From positions 39,223,578-39,287,577 of the forward strand of contig NC_086378.1 of assembly GCF_036588685.1 (NCBI RefSeq): a stretch of 64,000 bases of DNA, given 5' to 3'. Made by a program: the position numbers and the translations under genes. Numbering within the stretch: position 1 is the stretch's first letter; each line of letters starts with the position of its first letter. Positions 1-10,719 of this stretch are shown here, one piece after another. This stretch comes from Mytilus trossulus. Taxonomy: Eukaryota > Mollusca > Bivalvia > Mytilida > Mytilidae. The notes under the pieces were generated by a model, which did no database searches, was not told the origin of the DNA, and worked only from the letters and a program-made list of their open reading frames with translations.

Positions 1-1640
1 CAGTCGTTGTGTTGAAATGAAAAAAAGACAAACAGACAACTAATAGTACACAAGAGACAACATTGCAAACTAAATACTAAGCAACACGAACCCCACTTAA
101 AATTGGGGTGATCTCAGGCGTTCCGGAAAGGTAAACAGATCGTGCTCCACATGTGATACCCGTCGTGTTGCTAATGTAACTACAAATCCGGTAAATAGTC
201 TTATTCCGTATGTCATAATCATGAAAACGGAAGGGGATTGTAGTTATGACGTAAGAACCATATCCGATATCATCTGTGAAACGGTTATTCCATAATGGTA
301 ACAACTCGTGATGTCGTCCGTAAACTTTACGAAGTGATGATTTCAACTCCACCATTTGGTACTCTTGGTTTAGTAGCTTCCTTGTGAGCAGCAACGCTCT
401 ATCAAGGAAATCATGATTGGCAATACAAGCGCGGGAATATCGTATCAATTGGGAGATAATATTCCGTATGCTACTGGAATGTTTCTACATAAAAAATGGA
501 AAGTTCACAATTGGAAAGCTGAAATCATCTCGTTTGTCGTAACGTTTCGTTTTCAACCGACCCTTATTGTCAATTTCTAGATGTAAGTCAAGATATGAGG
601 CAGACTTATATGTATCTGTTGTATCCTCCATCTCTAGTTCGATGCATTCAACATAGTCACATTTAGTGAGAGAACATCTTTCATATAGAGGATAATAAAG
701 TAAAAGGATATTGCTAACTTCTTATTTTTCATTTTATAAGTTACAGTATGACGTCAGCCTCATAATAATAAAGAAACAAGTCGGCAGGAAGAGGGTCACA
801 ATTGGTTCCCATTGGAATGCCGACAGTCTGTTGAAAACACGTTTGAATCAGTGTGATCCTTTACAAAGTAGGATTTATTCTTCCGTAAGACAAGATACTT
901 GTTTCTACGTTGGTGAATTCTGTTTTATGAAACAAAGCAATACCAACTCTTTTAATTTGTCTTTTAGTTTGGAATGGGGAATACTTGTGGAAAGTGTGGA
1001 AAAGTAAAATGTTTTAATACTATTGCAATATGAAAGAGTCTTAGGTTGTATGTACTCTAAAAGATCTTTGGAATTTTTTAAGTATCCACATCTGATTCAA
1101 GCCATCTCTAGAATAGGCAGTTTCACAATAACTTTGAAGCCCTGCTATGATTGCTGATAAAATAGATAATATAGAAAAAAGTTTCGTGGAGCACTTGGGA
1201 GACCCAGCAATATACCGTTGTTTGTAAGGAAACTTATGTAGTTTAGGTATCCAATCCATGATGGAAGTTCCATTTCTTCAACTTTGGTTGAAATTCCAAA
1301 GGAAAAGGAACATAGAACAGACCTATGATTATCCCGGATTTCCTCTTTGGTAAGTGTCGAGAGGGTATATGTTGAGTTTCCTAGTGAATTATCAATACCT
1401 AATTCATTCATCAAACAGTTTATGTAAAGTGTTTTACACACACAAACGATGTTGTGTGTAGCTTCATCTGCGGGGACAACAACATATTTGTCTTGAAGAT
1501 AGGACAAGTGTTTTACAACTATTGGGTCTTTTTAAAAAGATTGGCGTTGCATTGGTATTGAAAGACCCATTCAGTTTCTTAATTCTTTAATCTTATGAAC
1601 CATCTCACAGCCTTAATCCATTCGGAATGAGTATTTACGT
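1..1640 (-). mobile_element. Penelope-like reverse transcriptase relic (copy A)
   Basis: Degraded coding region of a reverse transcriptase element read on the minus strand, entering near 1640 and running off the window start. Visible blocks in order: KYVVVPADEA near 1500-1470; the IPKLHKFPYKQRYIAGS block near 1250-1200; NQMWILK near 1090; GIPMG at about 820-803; the catalytic YIDD box at about 687-672, which here reads YMKD, so the first aspartate is lost; then YDKRDDFSF and IRYSRAC with a C-terminal arm to about 77. Frame changes and stops separate the blocks. The last 130 bases match the 3' end of the plus-strand copy at 13830-15935. Family assignment (Penelope-like RT without a visible GIY-YIG domain) is from recall of similar bivalve proteins. 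Confidence 0.75.
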
Positions 1641-1800
1641 TAAAATGCATTTCTCAAAGATGACCAAAAATAAATCACAGAAAAGGTTTCTAACTTGGAA
1701 CAGACTCGTGATTTTATCGCATAATCTTGATTTATATATCATTTACTCTTTCAATTGTGTTTCCTGTCAAGGTTTTATACATTGTAGGTAAAAAGATTGG

Positions 1801-1945
1801 ATTTCATTGCCAATGAGACAACTCTTTATCCCAGTCAGATTGAAATGAAGATTGTCTAAAAGAGGGACGAAAGATACCAGAGGGACAGTCAAATTCATAA
1901 ATCGAAAAATAAACTGACAACGCCAATGTTAATGCCCGCGTCACA
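1801..1945 (-). mobile_element. 3'-tail fragment of the copy A/B retroelement
   Basis: The minus strand carries the AATGGCGTTGTCAG...GACTGTCC tail seen at 15868-15915 behind copy B. It lies just 5' of copy A with no coding block of its own. A GTCTCATTGGCAAT motif at its upper edge matches another dispersed tail family in the window. Confidence 0.5.
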
Positions 1946-1949
1946 CTGT

Positions 1950-2400
1950 CCCGAATTTTACCCCGATCGCAACACGATTATGGAAATTTTCAAAATCGGG
2001 ACTGATCGTATCCAGATCGGGCTATTCGTAGTGCCATCTTTAACCATCGTAGAACCATTGGCCACTTTTTCTAGCCTTCGGGGACAACTTCGAGAAGGGT
2101 TCTAAATTTTTTAACATGTTAAAAATCCCCGAAGGTGAGTCCGATGTTGAGGGTTCGTATTGAGTTCGTATCACCATCTTAATGTCACCGAGTATGCATC
2201 TTCGACCATCGTATTGCATTCGTGTTTCCATCGTTTCCATTGGGCAGTTTTGACATTACGATGTCTAATCGAATCACGAAGCTACCCTAAGGTCTTACGA
2301 GGGCAACACGACTTCGTGAAGACCTCGTAATCCCGTCGTGTTGCCATCGAATAAAAGTACGATGGCGATAAGATGGAACTACGACGGCAATAAATCCAGC
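1950..2400. repeat. Probable dispersed repeat, unclassified
   Basis: A GC-richer island than its flanks, with scattered inverted words (CGAAGG/CCTTCG, ACGACGG/CCGTCGT) and CGTCGTGTTGCC-type phrases. No open coding region is convincing. I take it as a dispersed non-coding repeat on composition and texture only; no second copy lies in the window. Confidence 0.3.
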
Positions 2401-2664
2401 TAAATGTAAGTTAATTTTCGCGCTAAATACATTTAAAGTGCCATGCGCGATATGCAACGGTTAGTGTAATAGGGACACTATATTTGTATATGACACATGC
2501 AGAAAATGGTAAATTGAATATGCATATTTGATACATAAACCGTTTTTTAGAAATCACTCAAAACATTCAGTAACTGGAAATACCTTTAATATTGTCTTTA
2601 GAACCAGCAGGTAAAAAAATGAGCAACCAATTTCCTGTGTATTAAGCTATTTCAAGGAGAAAAA

Positions 2665-2935
2665 ACAAGTCCATCTGCATGACCTTGACCTTTGGCCGTG
2701 AACGTAAAAATGTCAGATCATTACAAGGAGGAACAATATACCAAATGTAGTTAAAATCGTTTGAAGCATATTAGTTTTAGAGTGTCCACAAGGGTGATCT
2801 TGCCTTGTATTACAACTGCCACTGTGACCTTGACATTTGAACTTTAAAATCAATAGCGCTTACGATATTCTTAACGAGTAACACCATACCAAGTTTTGAG
2901 CATTTTGATTCTAGAGTGTCCATAACAATTTTATC
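2665..2935. repeat. Two-unit diverged repeat with TGACCTTGAC words
   Basis: Two diverged units of about 130-150 bp share GACCTTGAC, ACCAAATG/ACCATACC, and TTTTAGAGTGTCCA/TTCTAGAGTGTCCA. Non-coding. This texture is common in animal dispersed repeats, but no class can be given. Confidence 0.4.
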
Positions 2936-3059
2936 TACACGCAACTTACACGTAGTTGGCGAGGGAATAATAAACTAAGTTTTATAAGAATTAGACAAAA
3001 AGATATAGTAAAGGATCCTACAAATTAATGTTAGATACAGTCACAGAAAATAATTATAT

Positions 3060-3250
3060 TTATAAGTACGTCTGAGTCAGTGACAATTCTACAACAGATT
3101 TATCAATCGGATCGCCATCAATGATGGTGATACATGGCTGTGTACATTATGCATATACAACTCGTCTAAACATCAACCCAACAATGTTGGATCTGTAAAT
3201 TTGCTTTCGCAATTTTTTTGTTCTTCCATATATATAATAAACGAGTCTAA
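3060..3250 (-). mobile_element. SINE-like body fragment (minus strand)
   Basis: Reverse complement of the body downstream of the tRNA-like head at 42150-42310: shared TTTGCGAAAGCAAATTTACA, GTTGGGTTGATGTTTAGACG and a closing GTCACTGACTCAGACG. The tRNA-like head is missing, so it is a 5'-truncated copy. Confidence 0.7.
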
Positions 3251-3950
3251 ATTGAAAAACAACGTTCAAACCTATGATTGCGTTGGATAAAAACCGCCAT
3301 TTTATACGTGTGCACGTAAAACTAATTTCGTTGTAGAAGTGTCTAAAACAGCACAAACTACATTTTCAAAAAGACCAAAAAAGTGAAAAATATATCTTAT
3401 ATATATATTGTTGATGAGAGAACTATTCACCAGAGTCCGAATCACGTGGATGTTTCAACAAAGGGCAATATTCAACATCCTCGAAAAACTAACGATATGA
3501 TTATCCGTGTACATAAAAAAAATTAAAAAAAATTATACAACAAAAGTTCCAAGCAAAATCTATGTATCTATAAAATAATTCAATCAAAGTTTAAATAGCT
3601 TGTTGCAAAGAAATCCCCGACTTATTAATTATTAACTTTTACTTGATTTTGTTATTTTAAATGCATTATGCACAACTTATTGTCTCTTGACTAGTGTTTA
3701 CTTGTAATTTGGCGCAAACGAAGAAAACACTGTTAGCGTAAATGAAAAAAATAAATTGCATGTACCAAGTCAGGAATATGACAGTTTGATGTGTTTTATC
3801 CATGGTCTCTGTCCTTGTCTTGATTTGGACAACTGTTTTATTTCGTTGGACATTTAAATTCGTGGATAAAGTCATCCGCAAAAACAACGAAAATTGGTAC
3901 CCCACGAATAAAAGTACTTTCAAAGTATGTCAATAAACAGGTTATGAAGA

Positions 3951-4022
3951 GCCGTGGTGTAGTGGTAAGCGCATAGAACTAATAACTGATAAAAGGTTCC
4001 TGTTTCGATCCCCGTTTCAAGC
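3951..4022 (+). repeat. tRNA-like sequence (SINE head or tRNA pseudogene)
   Basis: GCCGTGGTGTAGTGGTAAGC resembles a pol III A box and GGTTCCTGTTTCGATCCCC a B box about 35 bases on, as in the D and T arms of a tRNA. The acceptor stem does not close well and the anticodon arm is not convincing, so a working tRNA is unlikely. It is more probably the promoter head of a tRNA-derived repeat whose body may extend to about 4140. Confidence 0.45.
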
Positions 4023-4139
4023 AGAAAATTTCAGATACCGTGTTAATAGAGAGCCGTTATTCTTGAACGTAAAAGACACTCCTTGTAGATTTCGAAAAAG
4101 ACTAAGCTAAAGCCGCTAAAAGACAGAACTCGCAGCTGC

Positions 4140-6120
4140 AAAGTGGAAAGAGATTAATATAAGTTACAATAACTTGTTTCCCAATCCACTATAAACAAAT
4201 ATGTTTAAACTAAACAGGATATTTTAAAAGAACAAGTTTATACATATAACCAATCGATCTTCTCAGAGAAGGTAAACTACGCAAAAACACCTATCTACTA
4301 CACATTCATCACATTGTTGACACTTTATAAATACCTACGTCACTAATAAAGATGCACGTCATATACTGTTCGTTTATGTTCTACCTTGAAATGACATTGT
4401 TTATTGTTTGTTTTTATCATTTAAGTACACTTGTGTTTAGAGCTTCGTTTATGTGAGACTTGGCATAGTAAGTAACATATCAGTGAAAGTGAGGCCTAAC
4501 TTCTAAAAAAAATCTCAATTTGTTGTGAAGGAGGAAATTTTATACTGAACTATTGGTACCTTCTAAACATGTTCCGCAATACACTTCAACGGTGCACTTG
4601 AGCAAAAGTCAATTTCAACATAAATTTAGATTATTTTACAGAGCGCTCTCTTTAATGTTTTTAAGACATTGAAGGAAACAAAAAAGTCTCAATCACTGTT
4701 GAACTTACATCAGGTTTGTTCTCAGCGGATGCGACAGTTGAATGTCAGCGTTTTATGTCGACCTATATGTTTCTTTAAAATATAACAATTAAGAACGGGG
4801 AACCTAGGAATAGGAAGGGCTATACCTATTTTAGATGTAGTTCATTGTACTATTATCAACAGAAAAGGAATGTCTAAAACTATACATATAGTATACCGTA
4901 TATATATGACGTCTAGGTAAAAATGAGCTATCATTGTACTGAAAACACTTGATATCCGATTCACCAAAGGCAAGAGTGATATCTGCTATGTTTTCTAAGC
5001 TTCACAAGAAAAACGATCAAATCTAACAACAATTCATAAAACACCATAGAAAAGTGTAAACTTATTAATTAGTGTTTATAGTACAAAATGAATTAATTTC
5101 TCAGTTGTTTTGACCTAAACCAGTAGTGGGTGTAGTGATCATTAAATTTTAACTGTTTACATTTAAACGTTTTGCATACAAATCATAGAAAACTCATTCA
5201 AATGTAATTTCCTTTTATTGTATAAGGATACACTTTGTTTACTAATATTAGATTTGTATATCCTAATAGTAAAAAAAACATGACATCCCCTAAAAAAATG
5301 TCTTCCGAAATTAATTAATGATCAACTTTTTGCGAACACTATCGTGCGACTTTTTTCTTAATTATTTACCTCGGAAATGACGAAAAGTATGAGTATTTCA
5401 TGATATTTCATCTTTATCAACGAAGTTGACTATTTAAACAGGATTTCATTAGTTTCATATATCAGTCTAATACTATTGTTAAGAAGGTAAGATAGTTTAC
5501 GGTTATACAAGGCATTTTCTTGCTCTAAATTTTAAGACATTTTTGTTTGTTTGTAAATTCTTATAACTTTCGATGAATAATCGTTTTATTTTCATAAAAA
5601 AATCCTATGAAATGCACTAGAATTAATGTTTGTAGCTGTCACAGGCGATACCGGAACACTAAATACAGCGTTTTAAATACGTAGTAATAGTCCGTTGTAT
5701 ATCAACAATTTGCTACAATGTGTAAAATTGTTGAATAATTTCACACATGCTATGAAAGCTTACTGACTACCCAAAAACTTATTTTGTCAAAATTTTGATT
5801 GTTTGAAAATTTGTTTTTGGAGTTAAAGGATACACCTGTTGGTTAAAAGTTTTGCATGTTCTTTACCGGGAAAATATCTTTAAAAATAGAGTTAGTTGTT
5901 TGGTTTTAAGAGATACATTTAATTGGAGTTGAACATTATATCACTTTCACGTACTATTTGTTCAGATTGGTAAAGTGTATGATATCGTTCTAGCTCTACC
6001 ATCAAGTTTAAGTTCATTGCGAATTGGGGTTTTAGAACACTGCGACTTCTAGTAACAGTTAATTTACCTGCATTCATTAATTTAAATTGGGGAGATGTAG
6101 CTTTTATATGTTTTGAAGTT
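4140..6120. other. Gene-free AT-rich stretch
   Basis: No coding block, RNA gene or recognisable repeat was found here. It would hold the promoter and any untranslated first exon of the secreted repeat-protein gene that begins near 6428, but neither could be placed by eye. Confidence 0.4.
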
Positions 6121-6300
6121 TAGTGTGACGTCCAATTTCACTGAACTATTACACACTTTCATTTAGGGCCCAGCAGAGGACAACCTCGGGGTGCGGGATT
6201 TTCTCGCTGCGTTGAAAACACATTGGTTGCCTTCGGCTGTTGTCTACTCTTTGGTCGGGTTGAAATCTTTATGACATCTCCATTTCCATTCTCAAATGTA
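6121..6300 (+). mobile_element. Solo 3' tail of Penelope-like family E/G
   Basis: Matches the terminal 180 bases of the elements ending at 39546 (-) and 51022 (+): CACTGAACTATTA, GTGCGGGATTTTCTCGCTGC, TTTGGTCGGGTTG and the closing CCATTTCCATTCTCAA. There is no coding part, so it is a strongly 5'-truncated insertion. Confidence 0.65.
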
Positions 6301-6427
6301 TTTAAACATACTGTAGTTTTAAACGAAATTAATTTTCAAACATATATGACACCACTTCAAGATTTACGTTTTAACTGAATTCAGGTGGGAGCGATTTTTT
6401 AAAAGTCAAATCTGTTTTTCCTTTCAG

Positions 6428-6547
6428 ATTATGGAAGCAAAATTACAGCCTTTAATCACTCTATGTGTTATACTTTTGGTTGATGGTGCGGTTTTAAACA
6501 GATCTATTCATGACCAACTGCAAGATAATGGTTTAACAAATACAAAG
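6428..6547 (+). CDS. Secreted tandem-repeat protein, exon with signal peptide
   Basis: The ATG at 6431 starts 39 codons that end in phase 0 at 6547, followed by a GTATGT donor. A pyrimidine-rich acceptor ending TTTTCCTTTCAG at 6427 sits three bases before the ATG, so an untranslated exon should lie upstream. The product begins MEAKLQPLITLCVILLVDGA: a basic start, a hydrophobic core (about residues 6-17) and a likely cleavage near residue 20, that is, a classical signal peptide. The only cysteine of the whole protein is in this leader. Reading past the donor soon meets a stop in low-complexity AT sequence, which supports the splice. Joined to the exon at 7294 the protein is 482 residues. Confidence 0.75.
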
Positions 6548-7293
6548 GTATGTGAAACAGTAAAAAAAATAATAACAAATAACAAACCAACAAGAACAAC
6601 AAATGAAAAAATAAAAATTAACAAACAAACAAAAAGAAACTATTAAATTGGCGGCGATCATAGGGATCTGACATCAACAAAACAACAAAGTAAAAAAACA
6701 ATATTTGGCTAACATACATTCTTGAACAAAAAGATGACTCAGCAATATATTAAGCTTAAAATCACTCCGAGTCTAAATGATAAGGAATAATAAGATCTCT
6801 GCTTTAAAATCACTCCTAGTCTAAAATGATAATGAATATCTGCTTTAAACAACAATTTCTAAATAGGAAAAAGAAAAAGAAATACAAATACAAACAACAA
6901 CAGAAAAGCAGAACAAAAACATCATAAAGTAAAAAACTGTAGAGTATCCATCTACACAAAAATGTACATGCAATACTAACTGTAAAACAAAATTGAAAAC
7001 AACTAGCATGTCGTTTTTTTCTCTCAATTATATACAAAACTAAATACATAGGAACCACATTCAGTGTGTCATTGATTAATTTACGCGGATAACTGTTAAA
7101 CGAAAGCGAGCACGAAGAATTGAATAATGTATGTACAAACAAACAGTTTATGTCGAATGAGTATTTCTTGCAAACAAAAGTAATTATATAGTCCACAAAC
7201 AAGCAATTAATACAGCATGTTTGTATGAGATGCAAGGTTGCAACCTTGTAGATTAAAACCTCCATCAAAATATATATTTTCTGTTCTCTTTAG
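6548..7293 (+). other. Intron of the secreted tandem-repeat gene
   Basis: A 746-bp phase-0 intron, donor GTATGT, acceptor TTTTCTGTTCTCTTTAG. It contains A-rich low-complexity sequence near its start and at 6860-6930. An apparent open frame on the other strand (6816-7268) is phenylalanine/cysteine-rich low-complexity sequence, not a gene. Confidence 0.7.
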
Positions 7294-8625
7294 GTCCAAG
7301 CATTCGGTAGAGGGCAGACACATATAGCGCCACGGTTGGACAAAACACCATTATTCAATATGTTCTACACCCAGCCATTCGTTGATCCAAAATCACATTT
7401 AGATCAATTGCATACTAATCAAAGAACATACCGGAATGAATACTACTGGAATTCAATATTCAACAGTTTATTTAGGGACCTGATGTCAGAGTTAAGACAG
7501 AATGCCAATCCAGCAAATATATTGACAAATTTAAATGAGGAACAAGCACCTGTTATAAATCACCGATATGAAGTTTCTATAATTGATCCAAGAACGATAA
7601 ACCGCAAAAAAACGACAAATAATTTTGATAAACCTACACAGAAAACCCCGAATCCGCCATCACCAGTAGTAAATGCTGTACCAATCGAAAGGGTGACAAA
7701 CTTAAATGAAGAACTAAAACCTTTTATAAAGCATCAAAATAAAGTATCAAAAGGAGATCCTAGAAATGGTGATCAAGAATCATCTATACATAGTGTGAAT
7801 CAACCTGTTTCAAACATAGACCATGCGCAATCCACATTAATTGATCATAAAACAATCGAAAGTGTACCAAACTTAAATGATTTGCAAGCGTCAATTATCA
7901 AACATCGATACAAAGTGTCCATCGATGACCCAAGAACCAGCAAACAAAAGGAAACTAGAAGAAATCTTGAAAAACCTGGATCAATAATTGATCATCCGCA
8001 ATCTACCATAAATGATCATAAAACAATCGAAAGTTTTCCTAACTTAAATGATTTGCCAGCTCCAATTATCAAACGTCGATACAAAGTGTCCATGGTGGAT
8101 CCCAGAACAATCAAACAAAAAGAAGTTACAAGAAATCTTGATAAACCTGGATCAATAATTGACCATCCGCAATCTACTGTAAATGATCCTAAAACAGTCG
8201 AAAGTTTTCCTAAATTAAATGATTTGCCAGCCCCAATTATTAAACGTCGATACGAAGTGTCAATGGTGGACCCCAGAACCATCAAACAAAAAGAAACAAG
8301 AAGAAATCTTGACAAACCTGGATCAACAATTGACCAAATGTCATCTTCAGTAGATCCTACAACAATAGGAGGTTTGACACCATTAAATGAAGTACCTATG
8401 ATAGAACATCAATATAAAGCGACTATAATTGACCCAAGAACGATCGAACGGACATTTTCTAAACAAAAGCAAGATAATAAAGCACTTATGATGCAAAAGA
8501 ATCCAACAACTGCAGACAATTTTGAGAAATTTCTCAGTTTATGGTCTTCAAATTCAGAAAACATTCCTTTTCCTCTTATAAACAACCAAAAGAACCCATT
8601 CAGAATCTATCAAATGCCTGTTTAA
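7294..8625 (+). CDS. Secreted cysteine-free tandem-repeat protein, main exon
   Basis: Continues the signal-peptide exon in phase 0 (VQAFGRGQTHIAPR...) and is open for 443 codons to the stop at 8623-8625. After about 65 residues of unique N-terminal sequence (including NEYYWNSIFNSLFRDL) come six tandem repeats of 57 residues. Each repeat has an LN-D/E-x-L/Q start, a basic I-x-K/H-R-Y-K/E-V-S segment and a DPRT signature, then a lysine-rich linker. A unique tail ends PFRIYQMPV. The mature chain has no cysteine, no membrane segment, and is rich in K, R, N, D, P and I, so it is probably extended and basic. No known family was recognised. Possible roles are an extracellular matrix (shell, byssus, mantle) protein or a precursor cut at the KRR/KHR sites before each RYxVS. 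Role is inference; the gene itself is well supported by the intact long frame, splice sites and secretion signal. Confidence 0.8.
   Translation, partial: VQAFGRGQTHIAPRLDKTPLFNMFYTQPFVDPKSHLDQLHTNQRTYRNEYYWNSIFNSLFRDLMSELRQNANPANILTNLNEEQAPVINHRYEVSIIDPRTINRKKTTNNFDKPTQKTPNPPSPVVNAVPIERVTNLNEELKPFIKHQNKVSKGDPRNGDQESSIHSVNQPVSNIDHAQSTLIDHKTIESVPNLNDLQASIIKHRYKVSIDDPRTSKQKETRRNLEKPGSIIDHPQSTINDHKTIESFPNLNDLPAPIIKRRYKVSMVDPRTIKQKEVTRNLDKPGSIIDHPQSTVNDPKTVESFPKLNDLPAPIIKRRYEVSMVDPRTIKQKETRRNLDKPGSTIDQMSSSVDPTTIGGLTPLNEVPMIEHQYKATIIDPRTIERTFSKQKQDNKALMMQKNPTTADNFEKFLSLWSSNSENIPFPLINNQKNPFRIYQMPV
7528..8545 (+). repeat. Six tandem 171-bp coding repeats
   Basis: Repeat starts (residue before LN) fall at about 7528, 7699, 7870, 8041, 8212 and 8380, with spacings of 57, 57, 57, 57 and 56 codons. 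Units 4 and 5 (8041-8379) are nearly identical in DNA as well as protein, units 1, 2 and 6 are most diverged; unit 2 has lost the Y and T of RYxVS...DPRT. The pattern fits growth from the middle by unequal exchange with the frame kept. Confidence 0.9.
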
Positions 8626-8999
8626 TGCTCTTTATTAAATGGAGGTCCTGTTAATTGAATGCCTGTATACTCGGGTAGGTCAGACCGAACCCGTTCAAAG
8701 AATGAACAAACTCTCATAAGGATATTTTAGATATGAACGTGATTAAATGTATATACTTGCTACATTGATCCACTCAGTTTTAGACTTTGTGACTAGTGAC
8801 ACTGTATGGACAAAGTCTTATCAATATCTGCAGTTTACAATCCAGTCTTTTCATTATGAAAATAGAATTAGCATGGGTAGTATATTTTTTTCATTAGACA
8901 CATTATATGAGATCTTCGAAAAAGAAAAAAGAGGTATTTTATAATGTTAAAATACTGTTAATTACATATTGATTATGTAATTTATGTAATTATTGTACA

Positions 9000-9005
9000 A
9001 ATAAA
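9000..9005 (+). terminator. Polyadenylation signal of the repeat-protein gene
   Basis: AATAAA 375 bases after the stop codon, in an AT-rich 3' flank. It is the first canonical hexamer found downstream in a good position. Confidence 0.5.
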
Positions 9006-9369
9006 ATCTGTAAACGAAATTTCATATTTCAAGTTATTATTTTATTATTCACAAGGTAGTTCTTAATCAAACTTATTTCTAGTATAGACACCGGATTTAT
9101 TTTTAATAAATCAAAGATTACCAGTCAGTCGGGTTTATATGATTTATTTTTTTTAGGTCTGACTTACAAATCATCTCTTCCTATCAGTGTCTTGAAAATA
9201 GAAGTAACATTATTAATATTGTGAGAACATGTTTCTATGAATTGCCTTCAGTAATAATGAAATTAGGATTTGTGGTCTGCCAATGAGACAAAAAAAAAGG
9301 AATCGAATCCAAGCAATTGTATGTCGCTGCACGGCCCTCATCAGTTACCAAACCAAAACCATTAAGTCA

Positions 9370-9660
9370 TGCAGCTATAAATAAATGCAACAGTAGTATA
9401 CCGTTGTTTAATAATCATAGATTGATTAAGCGAGAAAAAAAAATCCGGTCCACAAACAAAACCTGAAAAGAACACATCAACTTTAAGAGGAAAACAACGA
9501 AACAACAAAAACAATGAAATACTACAAAAACCATCCCAAACATACAAAGATACGAACTGTCATATTTCTGACTTGTTGCAGGTCATTTTAGGAAAAATGT
9601 AGGATTGAACTTGGTTTTATGGCTACCGAAACCTCTCACTTATATGGCAATGTTAAATAC
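9370..9660 (+). repeat. Dispersed repeat family R-A, diverged copy
   Basis: Contains CAACAGTAGTATACCG, an A-rich centre, AAGAGGAAAACAACG and a second half with TGACTTGTTGCAGG and GGCAATGTTAAATAC. The same order of motifs occurs at 23090, 35318 and, inverted, 38955. It has no coding capacity. Confidence 0.65.
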
Positions 9661-9808
9661 CGCTAAAATGACAACATTGGGTGAAAGGAGTACAGTATAA
9701 ATAAATGTAACAAAAATACTAAGGTCAGAGAAATACATAACTGAATAATATAGTACTATATTACAACATGTTAACAACAGAATAACAACGGACAAAACTT
9801 TAAATTAA

Positions 9809-10715
9809 TTTACTATACCTGCCAACTGTCATTATTTGCGGGGTATTTCCCCCATGGAGGCTCCCAAATGGAAATCGGAAGAGAGCAGTTTTGTCCACAA
9901 TTTTTGTAAACAATACAATAAATTTTACAACGGCTATAGGCTTGTAATAAAATTAACAGTACCAATTCTCTTGCACCAGATGCGCATTTCGACAATACAT
10001 GTCTTTTCAGTGATGCTCGTGGCCAAAATATTTGAAATCAAAAGCTTATATAAAAGATGAAGAGCTATAATCCAAAAGGTCCAAAAAGTATAGCCAAATC
10101 CGTGAAAGGAATCAGAGCTTTGCATAAGGGAGATACATTCCTTAATTTATAACAATTTCTAATATTTTGTAACATTAAATTTAAATAACACAAAAAATCC
10201 GTATTTTCATGCCAGTACCGAAGAACTGGCTACTTGGCTGGTGATACCCTCGGGGACTTATAGTCCACCAGCAGAGACATTGACCCAGTGGTAGTAATAC
10301 AATCAACGGTACCAATTTTCTTGCACCAGATGCGCATTTCGACAATACATTTCTCTTCAGTGATGTTCGTGCCCAAAATTTTTGAAGTCCAAAGCTTATA
10401 TAAAAGATGAAGAGCTATAATCCAAAAAGGTACAAGAAGTATAGCCATATCCGTGAAAGGTATCATAGCTTTGCATGAGAGAGATACATTATTTAATTTA
10501 TAATAATTTCTAATATATTGTAACAGCAAATTTTAATAACACAAAAAAATCCATGCCAGTACCGAAGTACTGGCTACTGGGCTGGTGATACACTCGGGGA
10601 CTAATAGTCCACCAGCAGAGGCATCTACCCAGTGGTAGTAATACAATTAACGGTACCAATTTTCTTGCACCAGAAGCGCATTTCGACAAGACATGTCTCT
10701 TCAGTGATGAAATAG
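9809..10715. repeat. Tandem array of about 350-bp units
   Basis: Three units, the outer ones incomplete, are marked by ACCAATT(C/T)TCTTGCACCA at about 9961, 10311 and 10655, spacing 350 and 344. Each has GCGCATTTCGACAA, TCTTCAGTGATG and CAAAGCTTATATAAAAGATG; units two and three also have a GACCCAGTGG-type lead-in. Non-coding. A related lead-in (CCACCAGCAACAGTGTCGAC) occurs alone near 26870. Confidence 0.8.
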
Positions 10716-10719
10716 TAAA

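Noticed and set aside
711-1007. 98-codon plus-strand frame
   Set aside because: Antisense of Penelope-like copy A, whose RT motifs are on the other strand.
3951-4022. Functional tRNA
   Set aside because: A and B box words only; no closed cloverleaf could be drawn.
6816-7268. 150-codon minus-strand frame with hydrophobic, cysteine-rich runs
   Set aside because: It lies in the intron of the repeat gene over A-rich sequence; the runs come from composition.
8016-8315. 99-codon open frame on the minus strand inside the repeat gene
   Set aside because: It exists because the 171-bp period is a multiple of three, so a stop-free antisense frame is copied along; no gene features.
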